From Gallionellales bacterium GWA2_60_142 (GTDB lineage Bacteria; Pseudomonadota; Gammaproteobacteria; Burkholderiales; Gallionellaceae), in NCBI GenBank assembly GCA_001801085.1, contig MGWR01000071.1:1-44615 (forward strand): a stretch of DNA of 44,615 nt, in the 5' to 3' direction. Positions 44,350 through 44,615 of this stretch are shown here, in pieces. A program made the position numbers and the translations under genes. The stretch's first letter is position 1, and each line of letters starts with the position of its first letter. The notes under the pieces are model-generated. The model searched no databases and had not been told where the DNA came from. It saw nothing but the letters and a program-made list of their open reading frames with translations.

Positions 44350-44427
44350 GTAGGGTGGGCACGTTCTTTGTGCCCACGCGTTTATCCGTTCGCATGCCGC
44401 GTGGGCACATGAACGTGCCCACCCTAC
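44350..44427. repeat. Long inverted repeat GTAGGGTGGGCACG...CGTGCCCACCCTAC
   Basis: GTAGGGTGGGCACGTTC (44350-44366) pairs with GAACGTGCCCACCCTAC (44411-44427), a perfect 17-bp pair. Inner arms GTGCCCACGCG and CGCGTGGGCAC add a second paired segment around the centre. The right arm includes the stop codon of the RND gene. Confidence 0.85.
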
Positions 44428-44615
44428 AATTTCTTGTACAGCGTGGCGTAGTACAGCACCGGGATCACCACCAGCGTCAGCAAGGTGGAGACGAGGATGC
44501 CGAATATCAAGGCCAATGCCAGGCCGTTGAAGATCGGGTCGTCGAGGATGAACAGCGCGCCCAGCATCGCCGCCAGCCCGGTCAGGATGATGGGCTTGGC
44601 GCGCGCCGCGGCCGC
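44424..44615 (-). CDS. RND-family efflux transporter, C-terminal end (partial)
   Basis: Sixty-three codons in the minus frame read up to the window edge: AKPIILTGLAAMLGALFILD, then DPIFNGLALALIFGILVSTL and LTLVVIPVLYYATLYKKL. These are the last membrane helices of an AcrB/CusA-type resistance-nodulation-division pump subunit, which exports drugs or metals with the proton gradient. The 5' part lies beyond the window. The terminal TAG at 44424-44426 is contributed by the palindromic repeat, so the C-terminus may differ from relatives. Confidence 0.85.
   Translation of the reverse strand, partial: AAAARAKPIILTGLAAMLGALFILDDPIFNGLALALIFGILVSTLLTLVVIPVLYYATLYKKL

Noticed and set aside
44608-44615. 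GCGGCCGC (a NotI site) as the last eight bases, possibly a cloning junction
   Set aside because: The bases continue the RND reading frame with plausible codons (AAA run before RAKPIILTG), so they can be natural sequence; one site at an edge proves nothing.

Overview
The window looks like about 44.6 kb of chromosome from a GC-rich betaproteobacterium. The support is the gene content and order: an S-adenosylhomocysteine (SAH) riboswitch in front of ahcY followed by a small holin-like membrane gene, metF and the U32 peptidase gene trhP; a DUF3683 FAD/Fe-S oxidoreductase; and the secB-grxC-rhodanese-gpsA neighbourhood. I lean towards Nitrosomonadales, possibly a relative of Gallionellaceae, but that is inference. 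Nearly all genes are housekeeping. No rRNA, tRNA, CRISPR array or prophage was seen. Both edges cut genes: an OprB-type porin at the left and an RND efflux transporter at the right.

Layout. 1-1.7 kb: porin end, then decayed DNA with a metal-binding-domain remnant and small tandem palindromes. 1.7-4 kb (minus): a vapB-vapC-ftsE-ftsX chain in which each gene overlaps the next by 4 nt. 4-5 kb: an ORF6N gene remnant, then a 2-Cys peroxiredoxin with promoter and terminator. 5-8.7 kb: a sodium:solute symporter, a Pho box, phoB and phoR. 8.7-14.3 kb (minus): an unrecognised 540-residue protein and a 1274-residue FAD/Fe-S oxidoreductase with a repeat inside its coding sequence. 14.4-16.6 kb: thpR, a small Cys protein, a group II truncated haemoglobin, corA. 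16.6-19.5 kb (minus): tcdA, a TatD-family gene, a quinone-oxidoreductase-like gene. 19.8-21.5 kb: aroC, plsC. 21.5-22.9 kb: a REP/RAYT element next to a truncated second copy of a DUF456 gene. 22.9-25.1 kb (minus): intact DUF456 gene and msbA. 25.2-28.9 kb: slt, cca, an EF-hand protein. 29-34 kb: midA, a pteridine-reductase-like gene, ttcA, an internally duplicated membrane protein, yhcH, a retropepsin-like protease, cytochrome b561. 34.2-38.3 kb (minus): the riboswitch-led ahcY, holin-like, metF, trhP unit. 38.3-44.6 kb (minus): HD-GYP, gpsA, an SH3 protein, secB, grxC, rhodanese, an O-antigen ligase/PglL-like protein, a DUF2892 protein and the RND end.

Functional threads: the activated methyl cycle (ahcY, metF) under SAH sensing, phosphate signalling (phoBR), envelope biogenesis (ftsEX, msbA, slt, PglL-like, secB), tRNA maturation and modification (cca, ttcA, trhP, tcdA), and peroxide/O2 handling (peroxiredoxin, globin).

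The most distinctive feature is a dense population of short palindromic repeats of at least five families. Some are nested, one lies in frame inside a coding gene, and two supply stop codons. The clearest candidate for something undescribed is a 48-bp imperfect palindrome found twice, in opposite orientation, each time interrupting a different older palindrome (18326-18373 and 19666-19713). Next are the RAYT locus with the partial DUF456 copy that shares 129 identical bases with the intact gene, and the toxin-antitoxin pair fused translationally to ftsEX.
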